DNA of 54,312 bases from Flavobacteriales bacterium (GCA_020435415.1 JAGQZQ010000012.1:1-54312), one strand, 5' to 3'; shown: positions 1-8,840, numbered from the stretch's first letter. Notes: generated by a model from the letters alone, not told the origin. Made by a program: numbers and translations.

Positions 1-128
1 CGCTCCAGGTCACGGCCACATAGCACCACAGATGCTCCTTCACGTGCCAATTCCAAAGCCACACTTTTACCCAAACCCTGACTGGAAGCGGCCACAAAAG
101 CCACCTTGTTATTCAATCCTAAATCCAT
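1..128 (-). CDS. SDR-family oxidoreductase, N-terminal part
   Basis: Only the first 42 codons are inside the window. The reverse strand starts with ATG at 128 and reads a Rossmann beta-alpha unit with the glycine-rich dinucleotide loop in the form ASSQGLG, followed by ALELAREGA and VVLCGRD. This is the NAD(P)-binding entry of short-chain dehydrogenases. The usual TGxxxGxG is present as A-S-S-Q-G-L-G, a common variant. It starts 3 nt after the cupin stop codon, so the two are probably one transcript. The substrate cannot be judged without the catalytic YxxxK region. Confidence 0.85.
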   Translation of the reverse strand, partial: MDLGLNNKVAFVAASSQGLGKSVALELAREGASVVLCGRDLE

Positions 129-131
129 AAT

Positions 132-494
132 CTATTTCCTCAAATAATCATCCGTTCCGTTCAACCAGTCCTCTCTTGGCGGAGCCCAGGTATCCATTTC
201 CTCCACTTCACCAATCATAAGTGCTTCATGAGGCAGGTTGGCTGGGATCACAATGGTATCTCCCGGGTGAAGATCGACCACCTCCGACTTATCCGCTCCG
301 AACCAGAACCGCATCGTACCCGAGATGCAATGTGTGACCTGCTCATTCTCGTGTTGATGCAGGGGCACCCGGAAACCGTCCTTGAACTTCATTTTCGCAA
401 TCATCACTTTTTCACCCGCAATGATTTGGCGATGCATCATGGGAGTGACCTCTTCTACAGGCACATTGTCCCAATTGTGTTTTGTTACTTTCAT
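132..494 (-). CDS. Small cupin-domain protein
   Basis: A 120-residue single-domain cupin. Motif 1 appears as G-x5-H-x-H-x2-E (PLHQHENEQ, residues 45-53), and motif 2 as GDTIVIPANLPHE (residues 78-90). Together they give the His/His/Glu/His metal site of the beta-barrel. Cupins of this size are often sugar or keto-acid modifying enzymes or metal-dependent ligand sensors; the sequence alone does not decide. It lies between an SGNH hydrolase (14 nt upstream) and an SDR oxidoreductase (3 nt downstream) on the same strand. This suggests a small catabolic operon for a carbohydrate or organic acid. The start ATG at 494 fits the cupin fold without a signal peptide, so it is probably cytoplasmic. Confidence 0.85.
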   Translation of the reverse strand: MKVTKHNWDNVPVEEVTPMMHRQIIAGEKVMIAKMKFKDGFRVPLHQHENEQVTHCISGTMRFWFGADKSEVVDLHPGDTIVIPANLPHEALMIGEVEEMDTWAPPREDWLNGTDDYLRK

Positions 495-508
495 GATCTG
501 GTTTGTCG

Positions 509-1135
509 TTATTTTATCAATCCCAGTTTATCGGGAATCTGTTTCATGATCTCATCCACCCAAAGTTTATACATTTTACCGGATGGATGCAGGCCGTCAT
601 CAGCGATCAATTCAGGATCTGACTTTGCCTGTCTGGATATTCCTGTAATATCAATGAATGGTATATACCTTTTCACCGTTTCATCCTTTTTCACCTGGTT
701 ATAAATATCTATCTCTCTTGCGATGGCTTGTTGATCCCTGTCTTTTGCAAACGGTGTCGCCCCCCAATCCGGGATAGACAACACAAATACATTTGAAGAC
801 TTGCCACCGGCAAAGCGTACAGCCATATCCAGCAGTTGATTGTATTCCTTTCGATATTCCTCCACATCCCTTCCACGATATTGGTTATTCACTCCAATGA
901 GCAATGAAACCAGGTCAAACGTATCCGCCACCTCTTCCTTTTCTATACCGGCCATAAGTTCATCGGTTGTCCAGCCGGTAACAGCAACAATTTGCGGATC
1001 TTCCAGCATCACCCCCTGCGCAGAAAGCTCCTCCTTCAGGATGACCGGCCACCGATCCTTTTCAGCCACACGTTCACCAATGGTATAGCTATCACCTAAT
1101 GCCAAATATGTCTTTGTTTTTTGTTGTCCTGTCAT
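509..1135 (-). CDS. SGNH/GDSL-type esterase or acyl hydrolase
   Basis: This is a 208-residue SGNH hydrolase. Block I is ALGDSYTIGE with the nucleophile Ser at residue 16, block III is GVNNQYRG, and block V is DGLHPSG, supplying the catalytic Asp and His. The frame stays open up to 1291, but the extra 52 codons show neither a signal peptide nor family similarity. I therefore place the start at ATG 1135, just before the first beta strand. No clear Shine-Dalgarno is visible, which is usual in this window. Enzymes of this type deacylate lipids or deacetylate sugars. It is the first gene of a set with the downstream cupin and SDR genes. A longer, membrane-anchored form starting upstream is possible but less likely. 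Confidence 0.85.
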   Translation of the reverse strand: MTGQQKTKTYLALGDSYTIGERVAEKDRWPVILKEELSAQGVMLEDPQIVAVTGWTTDELMAGIEKEEVADTFDLVSLLIGVNNQYRGRDVEEYRKEYNQLLDMAVRFAGGKSSNVFVLSIPDWGATPFAKDRDQQAIAREIDIYNQVKKDETVKRYIPFIDITGISRQAKSDPELIADDGLHPSGKMYKLWVDEIMKQIPDKLGLIK

Positions 1136-1339
1136 GGTAGAAATTTGAATAGACTGATCATTCCTCACATCAATTGAATACAAAGAATCTCCCAGTATAT
1201 TAACCGCGGCTATAAAAAGAAAACCTGCATTGATGCACGATGACCACATGGCTTCAATATTACGGATTTCCATGCAATTACAGGCCGGCATTCAATACTG
1301 CAAAATGATTAGATTCGCTTTCACGAAATCACATGGCAC

Positions 1340-3247
1340 ATGAACCGGATCAGAATTCCATTAATATTCTTGTTAACGATAAATGCCTTACAGGTTTTTT
1401 CCCAGGAAGTAAAGGACTTTGACCTCCAAGACAACGGACCTGAGAAAGAGATCAACTGTGCCCTCTTACGTAGCACACTGAATGATCTGCCAGTGGAAGA
1501 AAATTTCAGTCTGCATCTGAAGGATAATCACATTTGGCTCATGGTCTCCGAAGATCGTTGGTTTGACAAACTTTTTGCCAATGATCAGACCGGTCTGGCA
1601 GTGGACATTATCAGGAAGAGTCAGTTTACCTGCGGTCAAAAGAATAGCTGGGCGCCATCTTCCATTTACCGTGGCGAACTGCTTCCTCCGGTTTATAGCC
1701 CTGAACTCAGAAAGAAGAAGGCAATGGATAAGGACGGTATTGTTTGGGTGGATTTGGGCTCATTACCGGAATCGATGGCGGGAGATGATGTGGAACTGAA
1801 TCTGTTATTGCTGCAGGGCAAATTCCTTTGTCAATATATCCAGTATTACCACCTGCCACTTTTACAATGGGAATTACTGAAGATGGGAATGTACCGGGAT
1901 ACACTTCTGGCATCCAAACCAGATGATGCAAAGGGCCAGCAAATCATCACATATCAAAAAGAATTTCGATTTGTTATACCCTTTGAAAAAGACAAATACG
2001 AATACAAACCTGCGGACATCCAACCACTAAGAGACTCCCTTCGCCTTACGGACTTCATCATTAAATCTATTGACATAAGAGCCTATTCATCCGTAGAAGG
2101 CCCCACGGATCATAACATTCAACTACAGAACAAGCGTGCGGAAACCTTAGCTGCTTCCCTGCAGTCATTCCAAACGCCCAAGATCAGCACAACCATTCAC
2201 GCTGCTGAAAACTGGGTGGAGTTTTTCAATGACATAGAAGGCACCTCCTTTGCATCCCTGAAAGACCAGTCAAAATCCGGGATCAAACAAAAACTGAGCG
2301 ATGCCGCATTTAACGCCAGCATGGAGGGCATTCTAAAGAATCATCGCAAGGGAATCGTAACCCTTCAGATGTTTAAAAAGACAATATACACGGAAAGTGC
2401 CCCTGAAAAACTCAGGGAAGATCTAAGAACAGCCATCAGGGAAAAGAACATCAACGCTGCGCTGGCACTGCAATCTGTCCTATTTCAGAAAATACAAAAC
2501 GAAGAAGTTCCGGAGAATTTCATTGCATCCGTGGAAATCCCCATGGAATCCACTTATGGTGGCCTGCTGAGGAATGATGCCGCTTTCAGGTTTGAACTTC
2601 ATCCTGAAAACCTGGACTCTGCTATTACCGAATTCGAATCCCTTGAAATTTTGCTACCAAAGGACGAGCATGTATCCTACAATCTTTGTGTCCTCCAGAT
2701 CAAGAAGTGGATGTTAAATGAAGATGCTATTGATGCCAGATCATTGAAAACAAGAATCACACGGCTGGCTGCCAGGGGCATCGACAAAACTTTACAAACA
2801 CGGTTACTGATCAATTACAACATGATTGAAAGTGGTTATATGATGAAGGCAAATAACTATGGAGGAAAAGACCAGGCCGTTGGTTTTGTAAACAGCAATC
2901 AGCGCTTTCTGAAACCCAGCCAGAGCGACCTTTTCAATCTCGCCAAATTCTATGCACATCATGCTAAATATGACTGGGCTGTGCGCACATTACACGAACA
3001 TGTCAAAGACATCGACGCTGATGATGAGCCCCTGTTCTATTACCTCAACCTGACCATTATCCATCCGGCACGAACCAAACACAAGATATACCGGTCGATC
3101 ATGCTGAATGCCATTAACAATGACCGTCAACGATTTTGCCGTCTTTTCGACCCCAACCATCAAAAAGGCATCACTTTTCAACTTTTGGGAGATGAGGACC
3201 TCAAGCGAACTTATTGCGAGAACTGTGCATCCCACCAGTCCGAATAG
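1340..3247 (+). CDS. Secreted protein of unknown function with OmpA-like segment
   Basis: A 635-residue protein. It begins with a signal peptide (hydrophobic residues 5-19, cleavage near VFSQ). Residues about 209-275 resemble the OmpA/MotB peptidoglycan-binding fold: a VIPFEKDKYEY strand, then IDIRAYSSVEG, then N-x-Q-L-x-N-K-R-A-E-T-L. The RA and SxEG pattern is typical. The rest, including a long helical C-terminal part rich in LxxL spacings that may be TPR-like, matches nothing I recognise. It is probably periplasmic or bound to the outer-membrane side of peptidoglycan. It is transcribed away from the SGNH operon and stands alone before the dinB region. Confidence 0.7.
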   Translation: MNRIRIPLIFLLTINALQVFSQEVKDFDLQDNGPEKEINCALLRSTLNDLPVEENFSLHLKDNHIWLMVSEDRWFDKLFANDQTGLAVDIIRKSQFTCGQKNSWAPSSIYRGELLPPVYSPELRKKKAMDKDGIVWVDLGSLPESMAGDDVELNLLLLQGKFLCQYIQYYHLPLLQWELLKMGMYRDTLLASKPDDAKGQQIITYQKEFRFVIPFEKDKYEYKPADIQPLRDSLRLTDFIIKSIDIRAYSSVEGPTDHNIQLQNKRAETLAASLQSFQTPKISTTIHAAENWVEFFNDIEGTSFASLKDQSKSGIKQKLSDAAFNASMEGILKNHRKGIVTLQMFKKTIYTESAPEKLREDLRTAIREKNINAALALQSVLFQKIQNEEVPENFIASVEIPMESTYGGLLRNDAAFRFELHPENLDSAITEFESLEILLPKDEHVSYNLCVLQIKKWMLNEDAIDARSLKTRITRLAARGIDKTLQTRLLINYNMIESGYMMKANNYGGKDQAVGFVNSNQRFLKPSQSDLFNLAKFYAHHAKYDWAVRTLHEHVKDIDADDEPLFYYLNLTIIHPARTKHKIYRSIMLNAINNDRQRFCRLFDPNHQKGITFQLLGDEDLKRTYCENCASHQSE

Positions 3248-3315
3248 CCGCAAGATTACCCTTACCGGTCGACTCACCAAACCTGGCAAACCTTTTCATT
3301 CAAACCAGTTGGCGA

Positions 3316-3336
3316 CATGGTTATTCGATAACCATG
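3316..3336. promoter_or_regulatory. Perfect 21-bp palindrome upstream of dinB
   Basis: CATGGTTAT, then the spacer TCG, then ATAACCATG: two perfect 9-bp inverted arms. The site lies about 58 bp before ATG 3395 and about 112 bp before GTG 3449 of dinB, in a 147-bp gap after a gene on the same strand. There is no T-run after it, so it is not an intrinsic terminator. Size and symmetry fit an operator for a dimeric repressor. Since it precedes a lesion-bypass polymerase pair, a LexA-like or other damage-responsive repressor is the natural guess, but the sequence is not the E. coli SOS box. Confidence 0.5.
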
Positions 3337-3394
3337 CATCCTGGTACCCTCTCCTTAATCTTGATACAATTTATCCCAGAAAACACAAAACATC

Positions 3395-4666
3395 ATGATA
3401 TGTTTTGTCGTAATATTGCATGTACGATCCACCAGACCCACACCAACCGTGACAGACCGCCACATCATACACATGGACCTGGACACTTTCTTTGTGTCAT
3501 GCGAACGACTGATGGATTCCCGGTTGGTGGGCAAGCCTGTATTGGTAGGCGGAACAAGTGGCCGGGGCGTGGTCGCAGCCTGTAGTTATGAAACAAGGGC
3601 TTACGGAGTTCATTCTGCCATGCCCATGCGTCTGGCCCAGCAGCTTTGTCCGCATGCCATTGTGATCCGGGGAGATGCTTCCACATACAGCAAATATTCA
3701 GACATGGTCACCGAGGTGATCAAGGAAAGCGCCCCGCTCTACGAAAAATCATCCATTGATGAATTTTACATTGACGTCAGCGGCATGGATCGTTTCTTCG
3801 GGTGTTACCAATGGGCACGTGAATTAAGGGAGCGGATCACCCGGGAGACAGGCCTTCCGATCTCATTCGGCTTATCCACCAGCAAGACCGTCGCCAAAGT
3901 CGGCACCAATGAGATCAAACCCAACAACCATATCCAGATCGTCAAAGGAAATGAAAAACCCTTCCTGGCACCGCTTTCCATCCGGAAAATCCCGATGGTA
4001 GGAGACCAGACCTACCGTCTGCTTCGCAGCATGGGCATCGAGCACATCCGCACCATGCAGGAGATGCCCCCCGAACTGGTGGAACGCCTGCTCGGAAAAA
4101 ACGGCATCGTCATCTGGAAAAAAGCACACGGCATTGATCACTCTCCTGTAATACCTTACCAGGAGCGTAAATCAATCTCTTCCTCCCTCACTTTCGAACG
4201 CGACACCATCGACATCAGAAAACTTAAAGAGATCCTGATGACCATGGCAGAAAAACTTTCCTACTACCTGCGGAACGGCAACAAACTTACTTCCTGTGTC
4301 ACCGTCACCGTACGTTATTCAGACTTTGACACGCGCAGCAAACAGGCACGTATTCCCTATACATCCTGCGACCATATCCTGATCAAACAAACCCTTGACC
4401 TCTTCGATCAATTATATGAACGACGGGTACTGGCGCGACTTGTGGGCGTACGGTTCAGTCACCTTGTTGAGGGTGGATACCAGATCAATATGTTCGAAGA
4501 CACGGAAGAAATGATCAATCTTTACCAGGCCATGGACAAGGTGAGGAATCGTTTCGGACAACATGCCGTCAAACGCGCATCTACCATGGACACACGCGGC
4601 GTAGGCATGATGACCAACCCCTTCAACGGACAACCTCCGGTGATTCCCGCACATAGAAGGATATAG
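3395..4666 (+). CDS. dinB: DNA polymerase IV (Y-family translesion polymerase)
   Basis: A 423-residue Y-family polymerase. The catalytic carboxylates are D28 in HMDLDTFF and the D121-E122 pair in SSIDEFYIDVSG; the aromatic steric gate is in the FF after D30. The little-finger domain follows, then a putative beta-clamp motif QINMF (residues 362-366) and a tail ending in HRRI. It copies past damaged bases at low fidelity. The residues before RHIIHMD look non-native, so GTG 3449 may be the real start instead of ATG 3395. A near-match to the Bacteroidota -7 box at 3399-3406 would support that. It is followed after 62 nt by a DnaE-type polymerase, so the two probably act as one damage-tolerance cassette. 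A palindrome at 3316-3336 may control both. Confidence 0.93.
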   Translation: MICFVVILHVRSTRPTPTVTDRHIIHMDLDTFFVSCERLMDSRLVGKPVLVGGTSGRGVVAACSYETRAYGVHSAMPMRLAQQLCPHAIVIRGDASTYSKYSDMVTEVIKESAPLYEKSSIDEFYIDVSGMDRFFGCYQWARELRERITRETGLPISFGLSTSKTVAKVGTNEIKPNNHIQIVKGNEKPFLAPLSIRKIPMVGDQTYRLLRSMGIEHIRTMQEMPPELVERLLGKNGIVIWKKAHGIDHSPVIPYQERKSISSSLTFERDTIDIRKLKEILMTMAEKLSYYLRNGNKLTSCVTVTVRYSDFDTRSKQARIPYTSCDHILIKQTLDLFDQLYERRVLARLVGVRFSHLVEGGYQINMFEDTEEMINLYQAMDKVRNRFGQHAVKRASTMDTRGVGMMTNPFNGQPPVIPAHRRI

Positions 4667-4675
4667 AATAGTTAC

Positions 4676-4724
4676 AGGTTTAAGGTTTAAAGTTTAAGGT
4701 TTAAGGTTTAAAGTTCAAGGTTTA
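4676..4724. repeat. Seven tandem heptamers abutting the dnaE start codon
   Basis: Seven head-to-tail 7-bp units: five AGGTTTA, one AAGTTTA and one AAGTTCA. They are ordered so that a 21-bp unit (AGGTTTA, AGGTTTA, AAGTTYA) occurs twice, plus one extra copy. The array fills most of the dinB-dnaE gap and ends 4 nt before the dnaE ATG at 4729. The last AAGG lies 8 nt before the ATG, so the array itself provides the only Shine-Dalgarno-like bases. Similar GTTTAA-rich arrays are scattered in intergenic DNA of this phylum. Confidence 0.9.
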
Positions 4725-4728
4725 TCCC

Positions 4729-7700
4729 ATGTTGCTTAATTGCCATACGTTTCACAGCTACACATACGGGACACTTTCCACGGTAGAGTTACTGCAAACC
4801 CTGGCAGGAAAAGGTTATCGGAGTGCCGCACTCACCGATATCAACAGCACATCGGCATGCATTGATTTCGTACGCCTCGCTCCTTCCCATGATATCCACC
4901 CCGTCATCGGAATTGATTTCCGGAATGGCGTAAAGCAGCAATACATCGGTATTGCAAGGAACAACGAAGGATTCCGGGAACTCAACGAGCACATGGATCA
5001 TCACAGTCACAACAGCCTTCCATTTCCGGATCATGGACCTGTTTTCCAAAACGCTTTCACCATATACCCCCTCAAACAAACCCGGCCCGACTTGCTTGGT
5101 GAACATGAATTTGCCGGTGTGCATCTTTCCGAACTCCCACACCTTCCATTCTCCATCTGGAAACACCATCCACATAAACTGGTTCTACTGCATTCCGTAA
5201 CATTCCTTGACAAGCGCGGATTTAACACACACCGACTGTTAAGGGCCATAGATAACAACATTTTACTCAGTCGCCTGTCAAAAGAAGAAGAAGCCTCCTC
5301 AGATAACACCATGCCTCCGAAAGAAAATCTTGACACCCTCCTTTCCGGATTCCCGGAGATATACCGGAACACCGGTCGCTTACTTGAACAATGTTCCGTT
5401 GCCTTTGATTTCAAATCTCCCAAGAACAAACAATATTTTACTGCTTCACCGGAAGAAGATATGACACTGCTCCGGAAAGAATGTGCAGAAGGCCTGAAAT
5501 ACCGTTACAAAAAGCCATCTCCCGAAGCAATCACCCGGATGGAGAAAGAATTGGAAGTGATCTCCAAACTCAACTTCTGCTCCTACTTTCTCATCAATTG
5601 GGACCTGGTCCGCTTTGCCCGCCACAAGCAATATTACCATGTAGGCCGGGGCAGTGGTGCGAACAGCATGGTGGCATTCCTATTGGGCATTACGGATGTA
5701 GATCCCCTGGAGCTTGACCTTTACTTTGAACGCTTCATCAACCCCAACCGCTCCAACCCACCCGACTTTGACATCGATTTTTGTTCCGGAGACAGGGAGC
5801 ACATCACCCGCTATATCTTTGACCGGCATGGCTGGAAACATACCGCCCTTCTCGGTTCTTACAATACTTTCCAGTATCGATCCGTGATTCGTGAGATAGG
5901 GAAAGTATTCGGATTACCTGCCGCCGAGATCGATAAATTGCAAGCCATAGATAACCCCGGCCAGGCAGATGACATGGGACGCCTGGTCCTACAGTACAGT
6001 CAGCTTATCCACAACCTGCCCCGCCACCTTAGCGTCCACTCCAGCGGCATCATCATCTCACAGGATCCCCTCAACTGTTATACGGCTACCCTCATCCCAC
6101 CAAAGGGCTTTCCCACAACACACTTCAGCATGCTGGAAGCAGAAGATCTCGGCTATGCGAAGTTTGATATCCTGGGCCAACGTGGATTGAGCAAGATCAG
6201 GGATGCTGTTTCACTCATAAGCGAACGTACCGGAACACATATAGACATTCATGAGGTAAACAAGTTCAAGGAAGATGAACAGGTACGCAAACTCCTGCGA
6301 AAGGGCATGGCCATCGGGTGTTTTTACATCGAATCTCCTGCCATGCGCATGCTTCTCACCAAATTGCAGGCAGACGATTACCTGAGACTGGTAGCAGCCA
6401 GTTCCATCATACGCCCCGGCGTATCCAAAAGCGGCATGATGGGGGAATACATCCTGCGCTACCGGCACCCTGAATACCGGGAAGCCGCCAGGGAAAAATT
6501 ACCTGAACTGTATGACCTGCTCAAAGAGACTTACGGTGTGATGGTCTACCAGGAAGATGTGATCAAGGTGGCACACTATTTTGCCGGACTAACCCTTGGA
6601 GAGGCTGATATACTCAGAAGAGGGATGTCGTGGAAGTTCAAACAGCGGAATGAATTTCACAAGGTTCAGGGAAAGTTCTTTTCCAATTGCAGAGCCAAAG
6701 GTTATGCCGAAGCAGTTATTCATGACATATGGCGTCAGATTGAGAGCTTTGCAAACTATGCCTTTGCCAAAGGGCATTCCGCCTCATACGCCGTGGAGAG
6801 TTTTCAGGCCCTTTACCTCAAAGCCCATTACCCACTGGAGTATCTGACAGCTACTATCAACAATGGGGGTGGCTTCTACCGCCCAGAACTATACATCCAT
6901 GAAATGCGCATGCTGGGGGGAAAGGTGGTGCCACCCTGCATCAACCTCAGCAATCACGAGGCAATTCTGCACCAACAAACACTTTACCTCGGTCTTGGCA
7001 TGATCAAGGGACTGGATGATGCCACCATCCATCAGATACTCCGCAACAGAAATACTTACGGACCATTCGGAGATTTACAGGATCTTGTCAACAAAACACC
7101 CCTTTCCCTCGAGCAGCTCCGCATCCTGATCCGTGCAAATGCATTGAGGTTTACGGGAAAGGAAAAGAAAGAATTACTATGGAATGCTCATCTTTTACTG
7201 GGCTACCGCAAAAAGAAACAGCCCTCCCTTACACTCTTTGAAGAAAGGGCGAAAGATTATTCGCTCCCTGCGTTGTTCCATCATCCCCTCGAAGAAGTAT
7301 ATGATGAAATTGAGCTTCTGGGATTCCCTCTACAGACCTCACCGTTTGAGCTGGCACAGGCATTACCGGAAGATAAATTAACCGCAAAAGACCTCCCTTT
7401 CCATGTCGATAAAACAGTTGAGATCACAGGATACCTCATACATGTCAAACGCACAGCCACCAGCCAGAACGATGCCATGAGCTTTGGAACATTTCTGGAC
7501 AGGGAGGGAAACTGGATCGACACGGTACAATTTCCGGACATAGAACGGCGGTATCCTTTCAAAGGACCAGGTTGCTATAAGATCACAGGAAAAGTGACTG
7601 ATGATTTCGGCTTCATCGCCATAGAGACAAAGGCGCTTCATAGACTCGAATACCAACACATAGATGAAGTACCTGCCCGATTGAAGCTACCTTCTTCATA

Positions 7701-7740
7701 TGGTCGTTCTCAACCGCATCCCATGCAATTGAAAAAATAG
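4729..7740 (+). CDS. dnaE: Short DnaE-type DNA polymerase III alpha subunit (accessory copy)
   Basis: A C-family polymerase of 1003 residues, shorter than replicative DnaE (about 1160 in E. coli). Order: PHP domain (1-65, then a divergent 65-230); palm with VGRGSGANS and PPDFDIDF holding catalytic D348 and D350; the third Asp at D480 in AKFDILG; fingers; helix-hairpin-helix (about 750-805); clamp motif QPSLTLF (831-837); OB fold (about 895-970). The PHP signature TDHG reads TDIN (36-39), so PHP metal binding is probably lost and proofreading is unlikely. Pairing with dinB rather than with replication genes suggests an extension polymerase in lesion bypass, comparable in role to DnaE2 of ImuA-ImuB-DnaE2 cassettes. 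No imuA-like gene is adjacent. Confidence 0.93.
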   Translation: MLLNCHTFHSYTYGTLSTVELLQTLAGKGYRSAALTDINSTSACIDFVRLAPSHDIHPVIGIDFRNGVKQQYIGIARNNEGFRELNEHMDHHSHNSLPFPDHGPVFQNAFTIYPLKQTRPDLLGEHEFAGVHLSELPHLPFSIWKHHPHKLVLLHSVTFLDKRGFNTHRLLRAIDNNILLSRLSKEEEASSDNTMPPKENLDTLLSGFPEIYRNTGRLLEQCSVAFDFKSPKNKQYFTASPEEDMTLLRKECAEGLKYRYKKPSPEAITRMEKELEVISKLNFCSYFLINWDLVRFARHKQYYHVGRGSGANSMVAFLLGITDVDPLELDLYFERFINPNRSNPPDFDIDFCSGDREHITRYIFDRHGWKHTALLGSYNTFQYRSVIREIGKVFGLPAAEIDKLQAIDNPGQADDMGRLVLQYSQLIHNLPRHLSVHSSGIIISQDPLNCYTATLIPPKGFPTTHFSMLEAEDLGYAKFDILGQRGLSKIRDAVSLISERTGTHIDIHEVNKFKEDEQVRKLLRKGMAIGCFYIESPAMRMLLTKLQADDYLRLVAASSIIRPGVSKSGMMGEYILRYRHPEYREAAREKLPELYDLLKETYGVMVYQEDVIKVAHYFAGLTLGEADILRRGMSWKFKQRNEFHKVQGKFFSNCRAKGYAEAVIHDIWRQIESFANYAFAKGHSASYAVESFQALYLKAHYPLEYLTATINNGGGFYRPELYIHEMRMLGGKVVPPCINLSNHEAILHQQTLYLGLGMIKGLDDATIHQILRNRNTYGPFGDLQDLVNKTPLSLEQLRILIRANALRFTGKEKKELLWNAHLLLGYRKKKQPSLTLFEERAKDYSLPALFHHPLEEVYDEIELLGFPLQTSPFELAQALPEDKLTAKDLPFHVDKTVEITGYLIHVKRTATSQNDAMSFGTFLDREGNWIDTVQFPDIERRYPFKGPGCYKITGKVTDDFGFIAIETKALHRLEYQHIDEVPARLKLPSSYGRSQPHPMQLKK

Positions 7741-7749
7741 GTCGATGCT

Positions 7750-8787
7750 TCAGTGTTTCAATTTTTCCATAAACACCTTTCTGAACTTCTCAAGCTTTGG
7801 TGTGATCACCGCAGAGCAATATGGTTTATCCGAATTCTCACTGTAGTAATCCTGATGATACTTCTCCGCGGGAAAATAATTCCTGACCGGGCTTATCTCT
7901 GTGACCACCGGTTTATCCCAAACACCTTCCGCGTTTAATTTTTGTTTGTAAGACATGGCCAGTTTCCGTTGCATCTCGTTGTGGTAAAACACGACTGATC
8001 TATACTGTGTTCCTCTGTCTGCCCCCTGCTTATTTAACGTTGTCGGGTCATGTGTACTCCAGAAAACCTCAAGCAATTCATCATACGAGATCACGTCAGG
8101 TTGATAGGTTATACTCACTACTTCCGCATATCCTGTAGAACCCGAACTCACCTGCTGATACGTTGGATTTTGCATCTCACCTCCGGCGTATCCGGACTCA
8201 ACCTTTGTCACACCTTTGAGTTCTTCAAAGATCGCCTCCACGCACCAGAAGCAACCAGCACCAAAGGTTGCCATTTGTTCATCGCTTTTTTGCACCACTT
8301 CCGGTTTAAAGTCCATGGCTACTGAGTTAATGCAATAACGCAAACCTGTGGGCTTAGGACCATCATCAAACACATGCCCCAGGTGTCCTCCGCAGCGACT
8401 GCAAACCACCTCTACCCTATCCCATCCAAAACTTGTATCAGGAATCTCAAGAATATTTTCCTTCTTATATGGCGCATAATAGCTTGGCCATCCGCTTCCA
8501 GAATCAAATTTCTGGGTAGAAGAAAAAACCTCCTGTCCACATCCTGCACACAGGAAAACACCCCTTCTGTTTTCATGCTCATGCTTCCCGGAGAATGCCA
8601 CCTCCGTGCCTTTCTCACGCAGCACAAAAAATGCTTCATCTGAAAGCTGGGCCTTCCACTCGGCCTCCGTTTTGGTTACTTTGAATTTGTGCGGATTTTT
8701 GCCATCATTGCCACCGTCCTGCCCCAGGCCATACACAAGAAAGATTGCGGGAATACTGATCAATGCTACTATTTTCATGGTCTTCAT
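7750..8787 (-). CDS. msrAB: Exported bifunctional methionine sulfoxide reductase MsrB-MsrA
   Basis: A 345-residue fusion with a signal peptide (hydrophobic residues 6-20). The MsrB domain covers about 38-162, with zinc cysteines C80/C83 (CAGC) and C129/C132 (CSRC), GGHLGHVF, and the catalytic C152 in RYCINS. The MsrA domain covers about 170-340, with GCFWC (catalytic C179) and a distal GY(A)GG. MsrB reduces the R and MsrA the S epimer of oxidised methionine, so the fusion repairs both in periplasmic or surface proteins. The B-A order is the reverse of the A-B order in PilB-type fusions. It lies 53 nt downstream of a secreted nuclease gene on the same strand, possibly co-transcribed. Confidence 0.95.
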   Translation of the reverse strand: MKTMKIVALISIPAIFLVYGLGQDGGNDGKNPHKFKVTKTEAEWKAQLSDEAFFVLREKGTEVAFSGKHEHENRRGVFLCAGCGQEVFSSTQKFDSGSGWPSYYAPYKKENILEIPDTSFGWDRVEVVCSRCGGHLGHVFDDGPKPTGLRYCINSVAMDFKPEVVQKSDEQMATFGAGCFWCVEAIFEELKGVTKVESGYAGGEMQNPTYQQVSSGSTGYAEVVSITYQPDVISYDELLEVFWSTHDPTTLNKQGADRGTQYRSVVFYHNEMQRKLAMSYKQKLNAEGVWDKPVVTEISPVRNYFPAEKYHQDYYSENSDKPYCSAVITPKLEKFRKVFMEKLKH

Positions 8788-8840
8788 CGTTTTTGTTTTG
8801 ATTCAACTTTCATTGCCAAAACCACCATGATTGCGCGGCA

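Noticed and set aside
1136-1291. N-terminal extension of the SGNH hydrolase
   Set aside because: The 52 extra codons show no signal peptide and no family similarity; ATG 1135 gives the standard start.
3316-3336. Intrinsic terminator of the OmpA-like gene
   Set aside because: The 9-bp stem with a 3-nt loop has no T-run after it and is not GC-rich, so an operator is the better reading.
4676-4724. CRISPR array
   Set aside because: The period is 7 bp with no spacers, and no cas genes are present.
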